A stretch of 64,000 bases of DNA from Chromatiales bacterium (GTDB lineage: Bacteria > Pseudomonadota > Gammaproteobacteria > Steroidobacterales > GCA-2729495), in contig CP070671.1 of NCBI GenBank assembly GCA_020351875.1, positions 2,414,866 to 2,478,865 on the forward strand, given 5' to 3'. The notes under the pieces are model-generated. The model was not told the origin of the DNA and ran no database searches. It worked only from the letters and a program-made list of their open reading frames with translations. Shown piece by piece: positions 33,860 through 42,772 of the stretch (within the stretch, counting starts at the first letter, position 1; every line of letters starts with the position of its first letter). The position numbers and the translations under genes were made by a program.

Positions 33860-36800
33860 GCGTCTCTGGCTTGCAGGCTTACTGACTGGCGCAGTCCTCG
33901 GGCTCGCCAACGTTGCCGTCGCGGAGCCGGCCCGCTACGACCTGGTCGTGAGCCTGCAGCCGGGCAACAGCCGGCTCGCCGTCCAGGCCATTGTCGACCT
34001 GCCCGCGGAACAGGCCGGGCAAACGGTGGACTTCCTGCTCACCTCCCGGCTGGAGATCAGTGAATCGAAGCCGCGGGTCAGCAAGGTCGACACCGATGAC
34101 GACACGGTGTTCCAGGGGATCAACGGCTCCAGCAGCGAACTAACCCGGCGCGCCGGTGTGACGCGCTACCGCGTGCAGGTGCCTCCCGATTCCACCCGGC
34201 TCGAACTCACCTACGCGGGGCGGATCGATTTCGCACTGGAAACACAGGGCGAAGAGTACACGCGTGGCTTTCGCGAAACGCCGGGCGTGATTGGCGAGGA
34301 CGGCGTCTATCTCGCCGGGAGCACGCTGTGGTACCCGTACTTTAATACTGACCTGGTCAGCTTCAACCTGAACGCCCGTGCGCCCGCCGGCTGGCACCTG
34401 ATCAGCCAGGGCGACGGCACCTCGACCGGCAGCGACGGCATTGCCAACTGGGATTCCGCGGGACTGGTGGACGAGATCTACCTGGTCGGCGGGCCACTGA
34501 CGCGCTACGAAGCACCGGCCGGCGCCGCGGTGGCCGAGGTCTACCTGCGGGAGGACGATGCTGCGCTGGCGGGCAAGTATCTCGATGCCACCGCGCGCTA
34601 TATCGAAATGTACCGGCGCCTGATCGGTCCCTATCCCTACGGCAAATTCGCGCTGGTCGAGAATTTCTGGGAAACCGGCTATGGCATGCCGTCTTTCACG
34701 CTGCTGGGCCCGCAGATCATTCGCTTTCCGTTCATCCTGACTTCGTCCTACCCGCACGAAATCCTGCACAACTGGTGGGGTAACTCCGTGTTCGTCGATT
34801 ACGACACCGGCAACTGGTGCGAAGGACTGACGGCCTACATGGCCGACCACCTGCTCAAGGAGCAACTGGGCCAGGGCGCAGAGTACCGGCGCGACACGCT
34901 GAAAAAGTACCGGGACTTCGTGAAGGACGACAAGGATTTTCCGCTCAGCGAGTTTCGTTCGCGGCACAGCGCGGCCACGGAAGCGGTAGGTTACGGCAAG
35001 ACCCTGATGGGTTTCCACATGCTTCGGCAACGGGTTGGCGACGACGATTTTCGCCAGGCGCTGCAGAGCTTTTATCGCAAGAATCGCGGCACCAAGGCGA
35101 GCTTCGCTGACGTGCGCGCGGCGCTCGAGAGCACGAGCGGTATCGATCTGGAGCGCTTTTTCGTCGACTGGGTTACGCGCACCGGCGCCGCCGATCTCGA
35201 TGTCGCGGACATCACAGTCACCAGTCGTGGTGGCAAATACACGGTAACGGGCCGCCTGCTGCAGCGCCAGGCCGCCGGGCCTTTTGAATTGCAGGTGCCG
35301 CTGGTGGTAACGACGGCTGACGGCGCCGAGGTGGAGATCTTGCCAACGACGACCGCCTCAACGTCCTTCGAAATCGCCACGGGCGCCGAACCGCTGATGC
35401 TGAGCATCGACCCCCGTTTCGATGTCTTCCGGCTACTCGATGTGCGCGAGACCGCACCGTCCATCGGCCAGATATTCGGCGACGGGGCGGTGACAGCGGT
35501 CCTGCCTGCGGATGCGGATGACGCGACTCGTGCCGCCTACGAGGCGCTGGTACGCGGCTGGGAAAGCCCGGTCCAGTCGGTCGACGTGGTGCTCGATACC
35601 AACGTGACCACGCTGCCGGCGGACCGCGCGGTCTGGCTGCTCGGCGCCAGTAACCGGATCGCGGCAAAGCTGTTCAAGGACGACCCGGTGGCGCGCGTCT
35701 TGCAGAACGACGATACCTTGAGCCTCGGCGGCGAAGGCGTCACTTTCGCCGGCCATTCCACCGTGGCGGTCACCCGGCATCCCAACAACGTGGCGAAAGC
35801 CGTCGGCTGGATCACTGCAGACCCGGCCGCGGCCTTCGAGGGGCTCGGGCGCAAGCTGCCCCACTACGGCAAGTACTCTTATCTCGCGTTCGAAGGCGAC
35901 GAGCCGGCCAACATCATCAAGGGCGAGTGGACTGCGACGGACTCGCCCCTGCTGGTGGACCTGCGGCCTGCCGGCAGCAGCACCAAACCGGTCGCGCCCG
36001 CGGCGTTGCCCAAACCCGCTGCTCTCGCGGAATTGCCGTCACTGTATTCACGCGAGCGCATGCTCGAGACTGTGACATGGCTCGCTGCGCCCGAGCGCGA
36101 CGGCCGCGGTGTCGGCACCCAGGGCCTGGCGGACTCGGCGCAGTACCTGGCCGAGGCCTTCGCGAACGTTGGCCTGGAACCGGCCGGTGACAACGGCACC
36201 TACCTGCAAGGCTTCCGCAGCGATACCGGACCGGACGGCAAGCCTCACGAACTGCAGAACATCGTCGGCTACATCCCGGGCGGGGATCCGCGTTTCGACG
36301 GCCAGGCCATCGTGATCAGCGCGCACTACGACCACCTGGGTTTCGGCTGGCCCGATGAACGCGCCCAGGCCGGCCCCGGCGCCGTCTACTTCGGCGCCGA
36401 CGACAACGCGAGCGGCGTGGCAGTACTGCTGGAACTCGCGCGCGCGTACAAAAAGGGGCCACGTCCACCGCGCACACTCGTGTTCCTGGCAGTGAGCGGC
36501 GAAGAAGCAGGCCTGCTCGGCTCGGCTTACTACGTGCAAAATCCGCGCCCGGTGCCCGTCGGTGGCATTCGGGCCGTGATCAATATGGACACCGTCGGCA
36601 GGCTCGGCGACCAGCCGGTCCAGGTGCTCGGCGCCGAATCCGCCACTGAATGGCCGCCGGTCTTTCGCGGCGTGGGATTCACCACCGGCATCCCCATCAA
36701 GGTCGTACCGGGCGCTACCGCATCGTCGGACCAGCAGAGTTTCATCAATGTGGGGGTCGCCGGTGTGCAGATATTTACCGGTGCCCACGGTGACTACCAT

Positions 36801-37238
36801 CGCCCGACGGACACCATAGATCGGGTGGATGTTGATGGCATGGTGCGCGTTGCAACCGTCGTGCGCGAAGCCGCGACTTATCTGACGGAGCGCGAGGACC
36901 CGCTGACCGTCACCGGCGCCGGTGTCAGCAATACCACGGCCGACCAGACTCGCGCGTCCGCTGCAGGCAACCGCCGGCGCGTGTCTTTCGGCACCGTACC
37001 GGATTTCGCCTGGCAGGGTCCTGGGATCCGTGTCGAGTCAGTGGTTGCCGGGTCGCCGGCCGAGACGGCCGGCATCCAGGCAGGCGATGTCATCACCGCG
37101 ATCGATGATGAGCCAATTTCAGATCTCGGCGGCTTCTCGGAGATCCTGAAAGGCTACTCACCTGGCGACAGCATCACGGCGGCCGGCGAGCGCAACGGCG
37201 AAGCATTCGAGGTAGACATGGAGCTCGTCGCGCGCTGA
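33789..37238 (+). CDS. Exported M1-like / M28 double metallopeptidase with C-terminal PDZ domain
   Basis: An 1149-residue protein. The start is within the ChaN gene (ATG 33789; GTG 33786 directly before it), and the signal helix is at about 26-45. The N-terminal half is an M1-like gluzincin with HEILHNWWGNSV (His323, Glu324, His327) and Glu345 in NWCEGLTAYM. The C-terminal half is an M28 aminopeptidase: SAHYDHLGFG (His846), GADDNASG (Asp871/872), SGEEAGLLGS and NMDTVGR, with later ligands near SSDQQSF and HGDYHRPTD. A PDZ domain ends the protein (AGIQAGDVITAIDD). Both active sites look intact. Periplasmic peptide degradation is likely. Confidence 0.9.
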   Translation: MKKRFERTCCCAAIPTKNRLAKTRRLWLAGLLTGAVLGLANVAVAEPARYDLVVSLQPGNSRLAVQAIVDLPAEQAGQTVDFLLTSRLEISESKPRVSKVDTDDDTVFQGINGSSSELTRRAGVTRYRVQVPPDSTRLELTYAGRIDFALETQGEEYTRGFRETPGVIGEDGVYLAGSTLWYPYFNTDLVSFNLNARAPAGWHLISQGDGTSTGSDGIANWDSAGLVDEIYLVGGPLTRYEAPAGAAVAEVYLREDDAALAGKYLDATARYIEMYRRLIGPYPYGKFALVENFWETGYGMPSFTLLGPQIIRFPFILTSSYPHEILHNWWGNSVFVDYDTGNWCEGLTAYMADHLLKEQLGQGAEYRRDTLKKYRDFVKDDKDFPLSEFRSRHSAATEAVGYGKTLMGFHMLRQRVGDDDFRQALQSFYRKNRGTKASFADVRAALESTSGIDLERFFVDWVTRTGAADLDVADITVTSRGGKYTVTGRLLQRQAAGPFELQVPLVVTTADGAEVEILPTTTASTSFEIATGAEPLMLSIDPRFDVFRLLDVRETAPSIGQIFGDGAVTAVLPADADDATRAAYEALVRGWESPVQSVDVVLDTNVTTLPADRAVWLLGASNRIAAKLFKDDPVARVLQNDDTLSLGGEGVTFAGHSTVAVTRHPNNVAKAVGWITADPAAAFEGLGRKLPHYGKYSYLAFEGDEPANIIKGEWTATDSPLLVDLRPAGSSTKPVAPAALPKPAALAELPSLYSRERMLETVTWLAAPERDGRGVGTQGLADSAQYLAEAFANVGLEPAGDNGTYLQGFRSDTGPDGKPHELQNIVGYIPGGDPRFDGQAIVISAHYDHLGFGWPDERAQAGPGAVYFGADDNASGVAVLLELARAYKKGPRPPRTLVFLAVSGEEAGLLGSAYYVQNPRPVPVGGIRAVINMDTVGRLGDQPVQVLGAESATEWPPVFRGVGFTTGIPIKVVPGATASSDQQSFINVGVAGVQIFTGAHGDYHRPTDTIDRVDVDGMVRVATVVREAATYLTEREDPLTVTGAGVSNTTADQTRASAAGNRRRVSFGTVPDFAWQGPGIRVESVVAGSPAETAGIQAGDVITAIDDEPISDLGGFSEILKGYSPGDSITAAGERNGEAFEVDMELVAR

Positions 37239-37277
37239 AGGCGACGGCGGCAGAACTTCCCCACGACGGAGCGACAG

Positions 37278-37592
37278 ATGCTGGTGCACTTCAGGACCGA
37301 TGCCTATGCAAACATCACGATGTTCGGCGACATCGCGGTCCGGCTGCTGAAACTCGCCGGTCACAGCGGTACGGTGCCCGGCGCGATCAAGGCCGAAGAT
37401 GTGCCCGCGGCCCTGGAGAAGCTGAAGACCGGGTTGGGTGTGCACGGCGCAGAGCCACAACCTGCACCGTCGCTGACGGAAGAAGAGGAACAGCAGGAAC
37501 CCCCCGTCAGTCTCGCCACGCGGGCCTTTCCACTTGTCGAGCTGCTGGAAGCCGCGGCAGCGGACCAGTGTGACGTGATGTGGGATAAGTAG
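37278..37592 (+). CDS. DUF1840 family protein
   Basis: A 104-residue cytoplasmic protein. The N-terminal third (YANITMFGDIAVRLLKLAGHSGTVPGAI) is the hallmark of DUF1840, a small family in proteobacteria with no known function. The middle is Glu/Pro-rich and the C-terminal segment is helical. It follows the peptidase gene by 40 bases on the same strand and may be co-transcribed. Confidence 0.9.
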   Translation: MLVHFRTDAYANITMFGDIAVRLLKLAGHSGTVPGAIKAEDVPAALEKLKTGLGVHGAEPQPAPSLTEEEEQQEPPVSLATRAFPLVELLEAAAADQCDVMWDK

Positions 37593-37778
37593 GGGCGGCT
37601 GTGGTTGGCGCTGGTGGGAGGGCCGGTCCGGGGATCTTTCCCCTCCTTCCAGTTTTGTAGTCAGTCGGGTAAAGCTTCCCGGAGCGGCCCCGCAGCCTTT
37701 GTGCCTATCTACCCTGCGGTCCCACAGCCGGTGGGGAAAGAAGCGAAAAAGACATCGCTCGGCGTGGCTACGCCCGCA

Positions 37779-39431
37779 TCATTCGGCCGCGGCAACACCT
37801 GCCGGCGGCGTCAGCCGAACTGGCCCGTTCAGCGCCGCTAGCAGCCCGGCATCGCGATCGTAGATGTCTTTCGCGAAGCGGATGCTGCCGTCGAGGTCGA
37901 GGCTCGCCGTCAGGTACAGGATCAGCACCGGCTCCCTTGGCTTCAGGTTCACCCGTCGCGTCTCGCGCGAATCCAGCACGGCCTGCAGGTCGGCCTGGCT
38001 CCAGTTGTCGGGGTCACGCAGCAATAGCTCCGCCAGCTCCAGCGGCTTGTCGATGCGAATGCAGCCGGAACTGAAGGCCCGTTCGCTGCGATCGAACAGG
38101 CTGCGACTTGGCGTGTCGTGCAGAAACACGAAGTGCTCGTTCGGGAAGATGAACTTGATCCGCCCCAGCGCGTTGTTGGGGCCCGGTTCCTGGCGCAACG
38201 TGTAAGGCACGCCCCTGGAATACTTGCTCCAGTCGACACTGAACGGGTCTACTGTGCGACCGTCGCGGTCGATCACGCTGATGTTCTTGTTGACGACGTA
38301 ACTGGGGTCCTGCTTCAGGCGCGGCAGAATGTCGTTGCGCAGGATGCCGGGCGGCACCGTCCACGTCGGGTTCAACTCCAGGTACTGGATGTCGCCCCGG
38401 AAAATCGGTGTGGCCCGGTACGGCTTGCCCACCTGGGCCCGCGCGCTCCAGACGATCTTCCGGTCACGCAGCAGGAACACACGGTAGTCCGGGATATTCA
38501 CGGCAACGAAATCGTTGGTCACATCCTGGTCGATCCAGCGCAGGCGTTCCAGCGACATGCGCAGCTGATTGATGCGCGTCTGCACCGGTACGTTCAGCGC
38601 CTCGAAGGTCTTGGCCCCCGAGATCCCGTCTGCATCCAGTCCGTGCCGACCCTGGAAGACCTTCACCGCCGCCTCCAGGGACGCATCGTAGGTGTCCGAT
38701 TCGAGATCAGCGCCGGCCGGCAGATCCCCGGTCACCGCCAGCCGACGGCGCATTTCCACAACCCGCGGATCGACATCACCAGGCCGCAGGGTGGCACCGG
38801 GCGTGACCGCCGGCCAGCCGCCGTCGGCCTGGATCTGCAGGTGTCGCAGCAGCTGGTCCCGGAGGCCGACGTAATAATAGGAGCGCGGGAAGAAACCTTG
38901 CACGATGTCCAGGAGCGGATCGGTAGATGTGGCCGCCCCGATCACGGCCGAGGCCGGATCGCGATCCGGCCAGAGCTCACGGCGAAAGTTCACATTGGGA
39001 TCGAGGTCGGACGGGTCCACCTTGCCGAAGCGCTGGTGATAGCCGATGCGGATTATTGCGTCGGTACCGACTAGATCCAGATTGGCCCGCGTCAGCGGGT
39101 CGGGATTCGCCTGCTGCTCGGCGAGCAGCTGCTGCAGCGTCTCGTAGTGATAGTCCCGGGCGAGCAAGCCCTCGGCCGGGGCACCGATCGCGATCATCTC
39201 GATCAGCTCGCCAGTGCGCTCCGCACTCCACAGCGGCCGAAACTCGTTTTGGGCATATATGTCGGCGAGGAGCTGGCCGGACACGATGGCCTGGCCGGCA
39301 ACGCTCAACTCGCCCGTGTACAGCAGCTCGTCGATGCGATCCTGCAGCAGTTCACCCACCTCGTCAGCCGTCGCCGGGGATGCTGCGGCGAACCAGGCGG
39401 TCAGTACAGCAAACGTCATCAATCTGGTCAT
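37779..39431 (-). CDS. L,D-transpeptidase (YcbB/LdtD-like, murein cross-linking)
   Basis: A 550-residue exported enzyme with a signal peptide at 1-22 and a peptidoglycan-binding helical domain near 230-280 (LEAAVKVFQGRHGLDADGIS). A YkuD catalytic domain follows, with the motif SSGCIRID (catalytic Cys457) and an upstream HDTP segment supplying His. The size and domain order match E. coli YcbB, which makes 3-3 peptidoglycan cross-links. It is divergent from a DUF882 protein, the same partner seen beside ycbB in E. coli. Confidence 0.93.
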   Translation of the reverse strand: MTRLMTFAVLTAWFAAASPATADEVGELLQDRIDELLYTGELSVAGQAIVSGQLLADIYAQNEFRPLWSAERTGELIEMIAIGAPAEGLLARDYHYETLQQLLAEQQANPDPLTRANLDLVGTDAIIRIGYHQRFGKVDPSDLDPNVNFRRELWPDRDPASAVIGAATSTDPLLDIVQGFFPRSYYYVGLRDQLLRHLQIQADGGWPAVTPGATLRPGDVDPRVVEMRRRLAVTGDLPAGADLESDTYDASLEAAVKVFQGRHGLDADGISGAKTFEALNVPVQTRINQLRMSLERLRWIDQDVTNDFVAVNIPDYRVFLLRDRKIVWSARAQVGKPYRATPIFRGDIQYLELNPTWTVPPGILRNDILPRLKQDPSYVVNKNISVIDRDGRTVDPFSVDWSKYSRGVPYTLRQEPGPNNALGRIKFIFPNEHFVFLHDTPSRSLFDRSERAFSSGCIRIDKPLELAELLLRDPDNWSQADLQAVLDSRETRRVNLKPREPVLILYLTASLDLDGSIRFAKDIYDRDAGLLAALNGPVRLTPPAGVAAAE

Positions 39432-39497
39432 AATTCAACCTGTCTCACAAAATGTCCGTCATTGACCCGAAAAGACCGAAAAATCAGGCTCGCGGCG

Positions 39498-39526
39498 TTG
39501 TCACGTCGGTGCCAAGTCTGTAAGAA
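39498..39526 (+). promoter_or_regulatory. Candidate promoter of the DUF882 gene
   Basis: TTGTCA (39498-39503), a 17-base spacer, then TAAGAA (39521-39526), about 35 bases before the GTG start. Confidence 0.45.
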
Positions 39527-39561
39527 TTCCGCCCATTCAGGCCGTCCGCCGAGGTTCCCGA

Positions 39562-40101
39562 GTGAAGACCCGAGCCACCCGTCGCGACCTTCTCAAGTCC
39601 GCTGCCTGCGTGTTGACCGCTGCGGCCGCGCCGGGCTGGGCGCTGGCCGCCCCCTATCAGACGCGGCGTTTACGTTTTTCCCACTGCCATACTAGCGAAA
39701 AACTCGACGTGGTCTACAACGACGGCGGTGTCTACCTGCCCGACGCCCTCGAGGAAATCAACAGCCTGTTGCGGGATTTTCGCAGCGGCGAAGTCCATCC
39801 CATCGATACCGGGCTGCTCGATGTCCTGTTCGAGTTGCAGACCCGAACCGGCGGCGACGTGTATGAAATCATCTCCGGATACCGGTCTCCAGCCACGAAT
39901 GCAATGCTGCGCAAGAATGGCGGCGGCGGCGTTGCAAAGCGCAGCTACCACATGCGCGGCATGGCCATGGATATCCGGCTGCGCGGTGTCGATACCGCCC
40001 AGCTGCGCAAGGCAGCCCTGGCGCTCAAGGCGGGTGGCGTCGGCTACTACCCGAAGTCGGACTTCGTCCACCTGGACACCGGCCGCGTCCGCTTCTGGTA
40101 A
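39562..40101 (+). CDS. DUF882 / YcbK-like M15-type murein peptidase, Tat-exported
   Basis: A 179-residue protein with a twin-arginine signal TRRDLLKSA near residues 6-14. The catalytic domain has ISGYRSPATN, SYHMRGMAMDIRL and FVHLDTGRVRFW, the zinc-ligand set of D-Ala-D-Ala carboxypeptidase-like (M15) proteins. The start is GTG 39562. In E. coli YcbK is also a Tat substrate and neighbours ycbB, and here the two genes are divergent. A role in peptidoglycan remodelling is expected. Confidence 0.9.
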   Translation: MKTRATRRDLLKSAACVLTAAAAPGWALAAPYQTRRLRFSHCHTSEKLDVVYNDGGVYLPDALEEINSLLRDFRSGEVHPIDTGLLDVLFELQTRTGGDVYEIISGYRSPATNAMLRKNGGGGVAKRSYHMRGMAMDIRLRGVDTAQLRKAALALKAGGVGYYPKSDFVHLDTGRVRFW

Positions 40102-40107
40102 CCGCCT

Positions 40108-40416
40108 CTACCAGATTGTCCCGCCAATCCACTGCCCCGCAGCTGGGACGAATGGCGCCAGCCTGACCTGCCCGTAAATTCCCGCCCGGTAGTAGGGGTC
40201 GTTTTCCAGCAGCTGTCTCGCGTCGGCCTCCGAGTCTGCCGCATACACGAACAGGCTGCCGATGTGTTCCCCGCCAGGAACGTCTGCCAGTGGCCCAGCC
40301 ACCAGCAACCGATCCAATATGGTCTCGATATAGGCGAAATGTGCGTCCTTCTCACGGCTACGCAGAGCCACGCTGTCCACGGTGGGGTCATCTTCGCAAA
40401 CGGCGATGTAGGGCAT
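40108..40416 (-). CDS. YciI-family protein
   Basis: A 102-residue alpha/beta protein of the YCII/dimeric ferredoxin-like fold. ATG 40416 follows AAGGAG. Typical phrases are YIAVCEDDP, the conserved His in REKDAHFAYIE, AGPLADV and VYAADSEADARQLLENDPYYRAGIY. Function is unknown for most members; some act in degradation pathways. It converges with the DUF882 gene, the two stops being 7 bases apart. Confidence 0.88.
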   Translation of the reverse strand: MPYIAVCEDDPTVDSVALRSREKDAHFAYIETILDRLLVAGPLADVPGGEHIGSLFVYAADSEADARQLLENDPYYRAGIYGQVRLAPFVPAAGQWIGGTIW

Positions 40417-40568
40417 GGCAAGCTCCTTCAATGCCTTGCCGCATCTTGCCTGCGGCGGCCTCCGGCGTGAAGCCTGCGACTGCTGTTAACGGGCTAACGA
40501 GTGTGATAGCGTCAGCCACGATTCTGCGCGGGGGGACGCCCCTTCAACGTCCAAGGGAGAAACTGAAG

Positions 40569-41135
40569 ATGCGCCTGATCCTGATTGCCGTGCTCGGGGG
40601 CCTGTTGCTGGCAAACAGCGCCGCTGCCCAGAGCTCGCAAAACCCCCTCGACACCAGAATTTTCAAGAATGGCTGGTGGGTCGGTGGTGGTGTTGGCTGG
40701 TCGGACCTGGACGCCGACGACATCACGCTGGACGACGACGACTTCGGTTTCAATGTCGGCATTGGCTACCAGTTCCTGAACTACTTCGGCGCGAACGTCC
40801 GTTACCGCAATCTCGGCGAGTTCTCCGACCAGATCAATCCCGGCAGCGGCGACGTGGATGTCGACGTGGACGGCTGGAGCGCGGGGCTGTCGGCTGGCTA
40901 TCCAATTACCCAGCGCATCGCCCCGGTCATCGGGCTCGGCTACTACGACTTCGATTTCGACGCGGGCAGCGGCATCGAAGACAACGACAGCCAGGGCATT
41001 TACGTGAGCGGCGGCATTGCGACCCAGATCGGCCGCGTTGTCATTCAGCCGAACCTGATCTGGTACGACGTCGACGACTACGACCTGTACGGCGTCGAGG
41101 TCAACGTATTCTGGAAGTTCGAAGCCGGCAACTAG
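40569..41135 (+). CDS. Small outer-membrane beta-barrel protein (OmpA-like/OprF-type porin fold)
   Basis: A 188-residue protein with a signal peptide at 1-20 (ANSAAAQ) followed by an Asp-rich beta-barrel. Alternating strands end in aromatic residues (WWVGGGVGWSDL, FGFNVGIGYQFLNYFGANVRY, APVIGLGYYDFDF), and the last strand is VEVNVFWKF. It has an 8-stranded, OmpW/OmpA-like size and lacks a peptidoglycan-binding domain. ATG 40569 follows GGGAGAAACTGAAG. A strong hairpin terminator follows. Confidence 0.88.
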   Translation: MRLILIAVLGGLLLANSAAAQSSQNPLDTRIFKNGWWVGGGVGWSDLDADDITLDDDDFGFNVGIGYQFLNYFGANVRYRNLGEFSDQINPGSGDVDVDVDGWSAGLSAGYPITQRIAPVIGLGYYDFDFDAGSGIEDNDSQGIYVSGGIATQIGRVVIQPNLIWYDVDDYDLYGVEVNVFWKFEAGN

Positions 41136-41153
41136 CCGCCTGGTAAAGAATTG

Positions 41154-41190
41154 AAAACAGGCGCCAACCCCCGGGTTGGCGCCTGTTTTT
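41154..41190. terminator. Strong bidirectional terminator
   Basis: Seventeen-base perfect arms (left starts AAAACAGGCGCCAACCC, 41154-41170; right 41173-41189) with a tiny CC centre. T-runs occur on both strands. It separates the barrel gene from the convergent binding-protein operon. Confidence 0.93.
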
Positions 41191-41196
41191 GTCCCC

Positions 41197-42771
41197 TCAC
41201 TCGAGCCAGAGATAGCGGCTGAGCGGCGGGCCGCGCGGACTGTCGATCCAGCCCCCGACTCGCGGCGACACCAGCCGGCGGCCTACGTAGAACGAAATCG
41301 GCAGGACCGGATGCTGCGACAGCATGAGCCGCTCGGCGTCAGCCAGCAGCGCGAGCCGCTCGGCCCGGTCCATGACCTGGTTGGACGCGGCCAGCAGCTC
41401 GTCGAATTCCGCGCTGCGCCAGTTCGGCCAATTGTTCGGATTGTTGCTGGTAAACAGCTGCAACATCGCGTACGGGTCGTCGAAGGACGCGATGTAGAAC
41501 CAGCGGGCCACGCCATAGTCGCGCGTGCGAATCTGCCGGTTCAGCATCCGGAACTCCACGTCGGTGATCGCCGTGCGCACACCGATGGCCTGCCACATCG
41601 CCGCGATGGCCACCATCACCTTGCGGTTCTCTTCATTGGTGTCGTAAATCAGGCTGACTTCGAGCGGCTTGCCGGGGCCGTAACCGGCCGCGGCCAGCAG
41701 TTCCCTGGCCCTGGCCTGCCGCGCGGGAAACTCCAGTTGCCGTTCGGGAATCTCTACGCCGTCGTAATCGGTGATGGCCGGGGTCACGAAACCATAGGCG
41801 GGCCGCACGCCGGTGCGCAGCAGGCGGTTCGCGATCGCGTCGCGATCGACCGCAAGGGACAGGGCCTGGCGCACGCGCAGGTCATCGAACGGGGGTTCCC
41901 CCGTATTCAGCACCAGGAAATAGACGCCCAGGTTCGCGGTAATGTGCAGGCTGTCTCCCAGGTTTTCCCGGATCCAGTCGATTTCCGCCGGCGGGAAATT
42001 CAGCACGATATCCAGCTCCCCCGCGCGAAAGCGCTTGAAGGACGTTGCCAGGTTCTGCGTCGGGTGCCAGACCACCTGGTCCAACCTGACGGCCTGTGCA
42101 TCGTGATAGCGGGGATTCTTGTCCAGGCGCAGGTAGCTCTGCGGGACCCGCGCCGACAGCACGAACGCGCCGTTGCCCACCATCTTGCCGGGCCGCGTCC
42201 AGGCGCGTCCCTCTGCCTCGATCACGTGCCGGGGCACGGGTGCAACGCGCACGTTGCCCACCAGCTCGAGGAAGTACGGGGTCCGCTGCTCCAGCTCAAA
42301 CACAACGGTGCGGTCATCCGGGGCGCCGACGCCGAGACTGTCGGGTGGCTGTTGTCGTGCCGTGATCGCCCGCGCGTTGCGAATCGGTGTGAACAGGCCC
42401 ACCAGGCGCGACGCGGTGGCCGGGTCGAGTAAACGGCGGTACGAATAGACGAAGTCGTCGGCCGTCAGTTCACGGCCGTCGGACCACCGCAAACCTTCGC
42501 GCAGGACAAAGGTGTAGGTCCTGCCGTCTTCACTGACGGTCCAGCTTTCGGCGACGCCCGGCACCAGCGTGCCGTCCGGCCCGCGGTCCAGCAACCCACT
42601 GAACAGGTCGGCAATGATCGGCGCTGCCAGCGAGCCGGCACCCAGCGTCGGATCCAGCGTGGGGGGTTCCGCCGCGCTGCCGCGGTTCAAAACCATGGGC
42701 TGACCCGCTGCGACCAGCGACCAGACCAGGGCGATGCAAGCGCCGAGCGCTTGCGCAAAGCGAGGCGGCAT
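41197..42771 (-). CDS. Peptide/oligopeptide ABC-type substrate-binding protein (SBP family 5), orphan
   Basis: A 524-residue periplasmic binding protein. The signal peptide is near 1-24 and is followed by EPPTLDPTLG and YTFVLREGLRWSDGRELTADDF, signatures of OppA/DppA-type family 5 proteins. Late motifs include DLRVRQALSLAVDRDAI. ATG 42771 is 1 base after the upstream Rieske stop (TAGGATG), so it is translationally coupled. No permease or ATPase gene is adjacent. It may feed a transporter elsewhere or act as a sensor or scavenger for the oxygenase substrate. Confidence 0.92.
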   Translation of the reverse strand: MPPRFAQALGACIALVWSLVAAGQPMVLNRGSAAEPPTLDPTLGAGSLAAPIIADLFSGLLDRGPDGTLVPGVAESWTVSEDGRTYTFVLREGLRWSDGRELTADDFVYSYRRLLDPATASRLVGLFTPIRNARAITARQQPPDSLGVGAPDDRTVVFELEQRTPYFLELVGNVRVAPVPRHVIEAEGRAWTRPGKMVGNGAFVLSARVPQSYLRLDKNPRYHDAQAVRLDQVVWHPTQNLATSFKRFRAGELDIVLNFPPAEIDWIRENLGDSLHITANLGVYFLVLNTGEPPFDDLRVRQALSLAVDRDAIANRLLRTGVRPAYGFVTPAITDYDGVEIPERQLEFPARQARARELLAAAGYGPGKPLEVSLIYDTNEENRKVMVAIAAMWQAIGVRTAITDVEFRMLNRQIRTRDYGVARWFYIASFDDPYAMLQLFTSNNPNNWPNWRSAEFDELLAASNQVMDRAERLALLADAERLMLSQHPVLPISFYVGRRLVSPRVGGWIDSPRGPPLSRYLWLE

Positions 42772-42772
42772 C

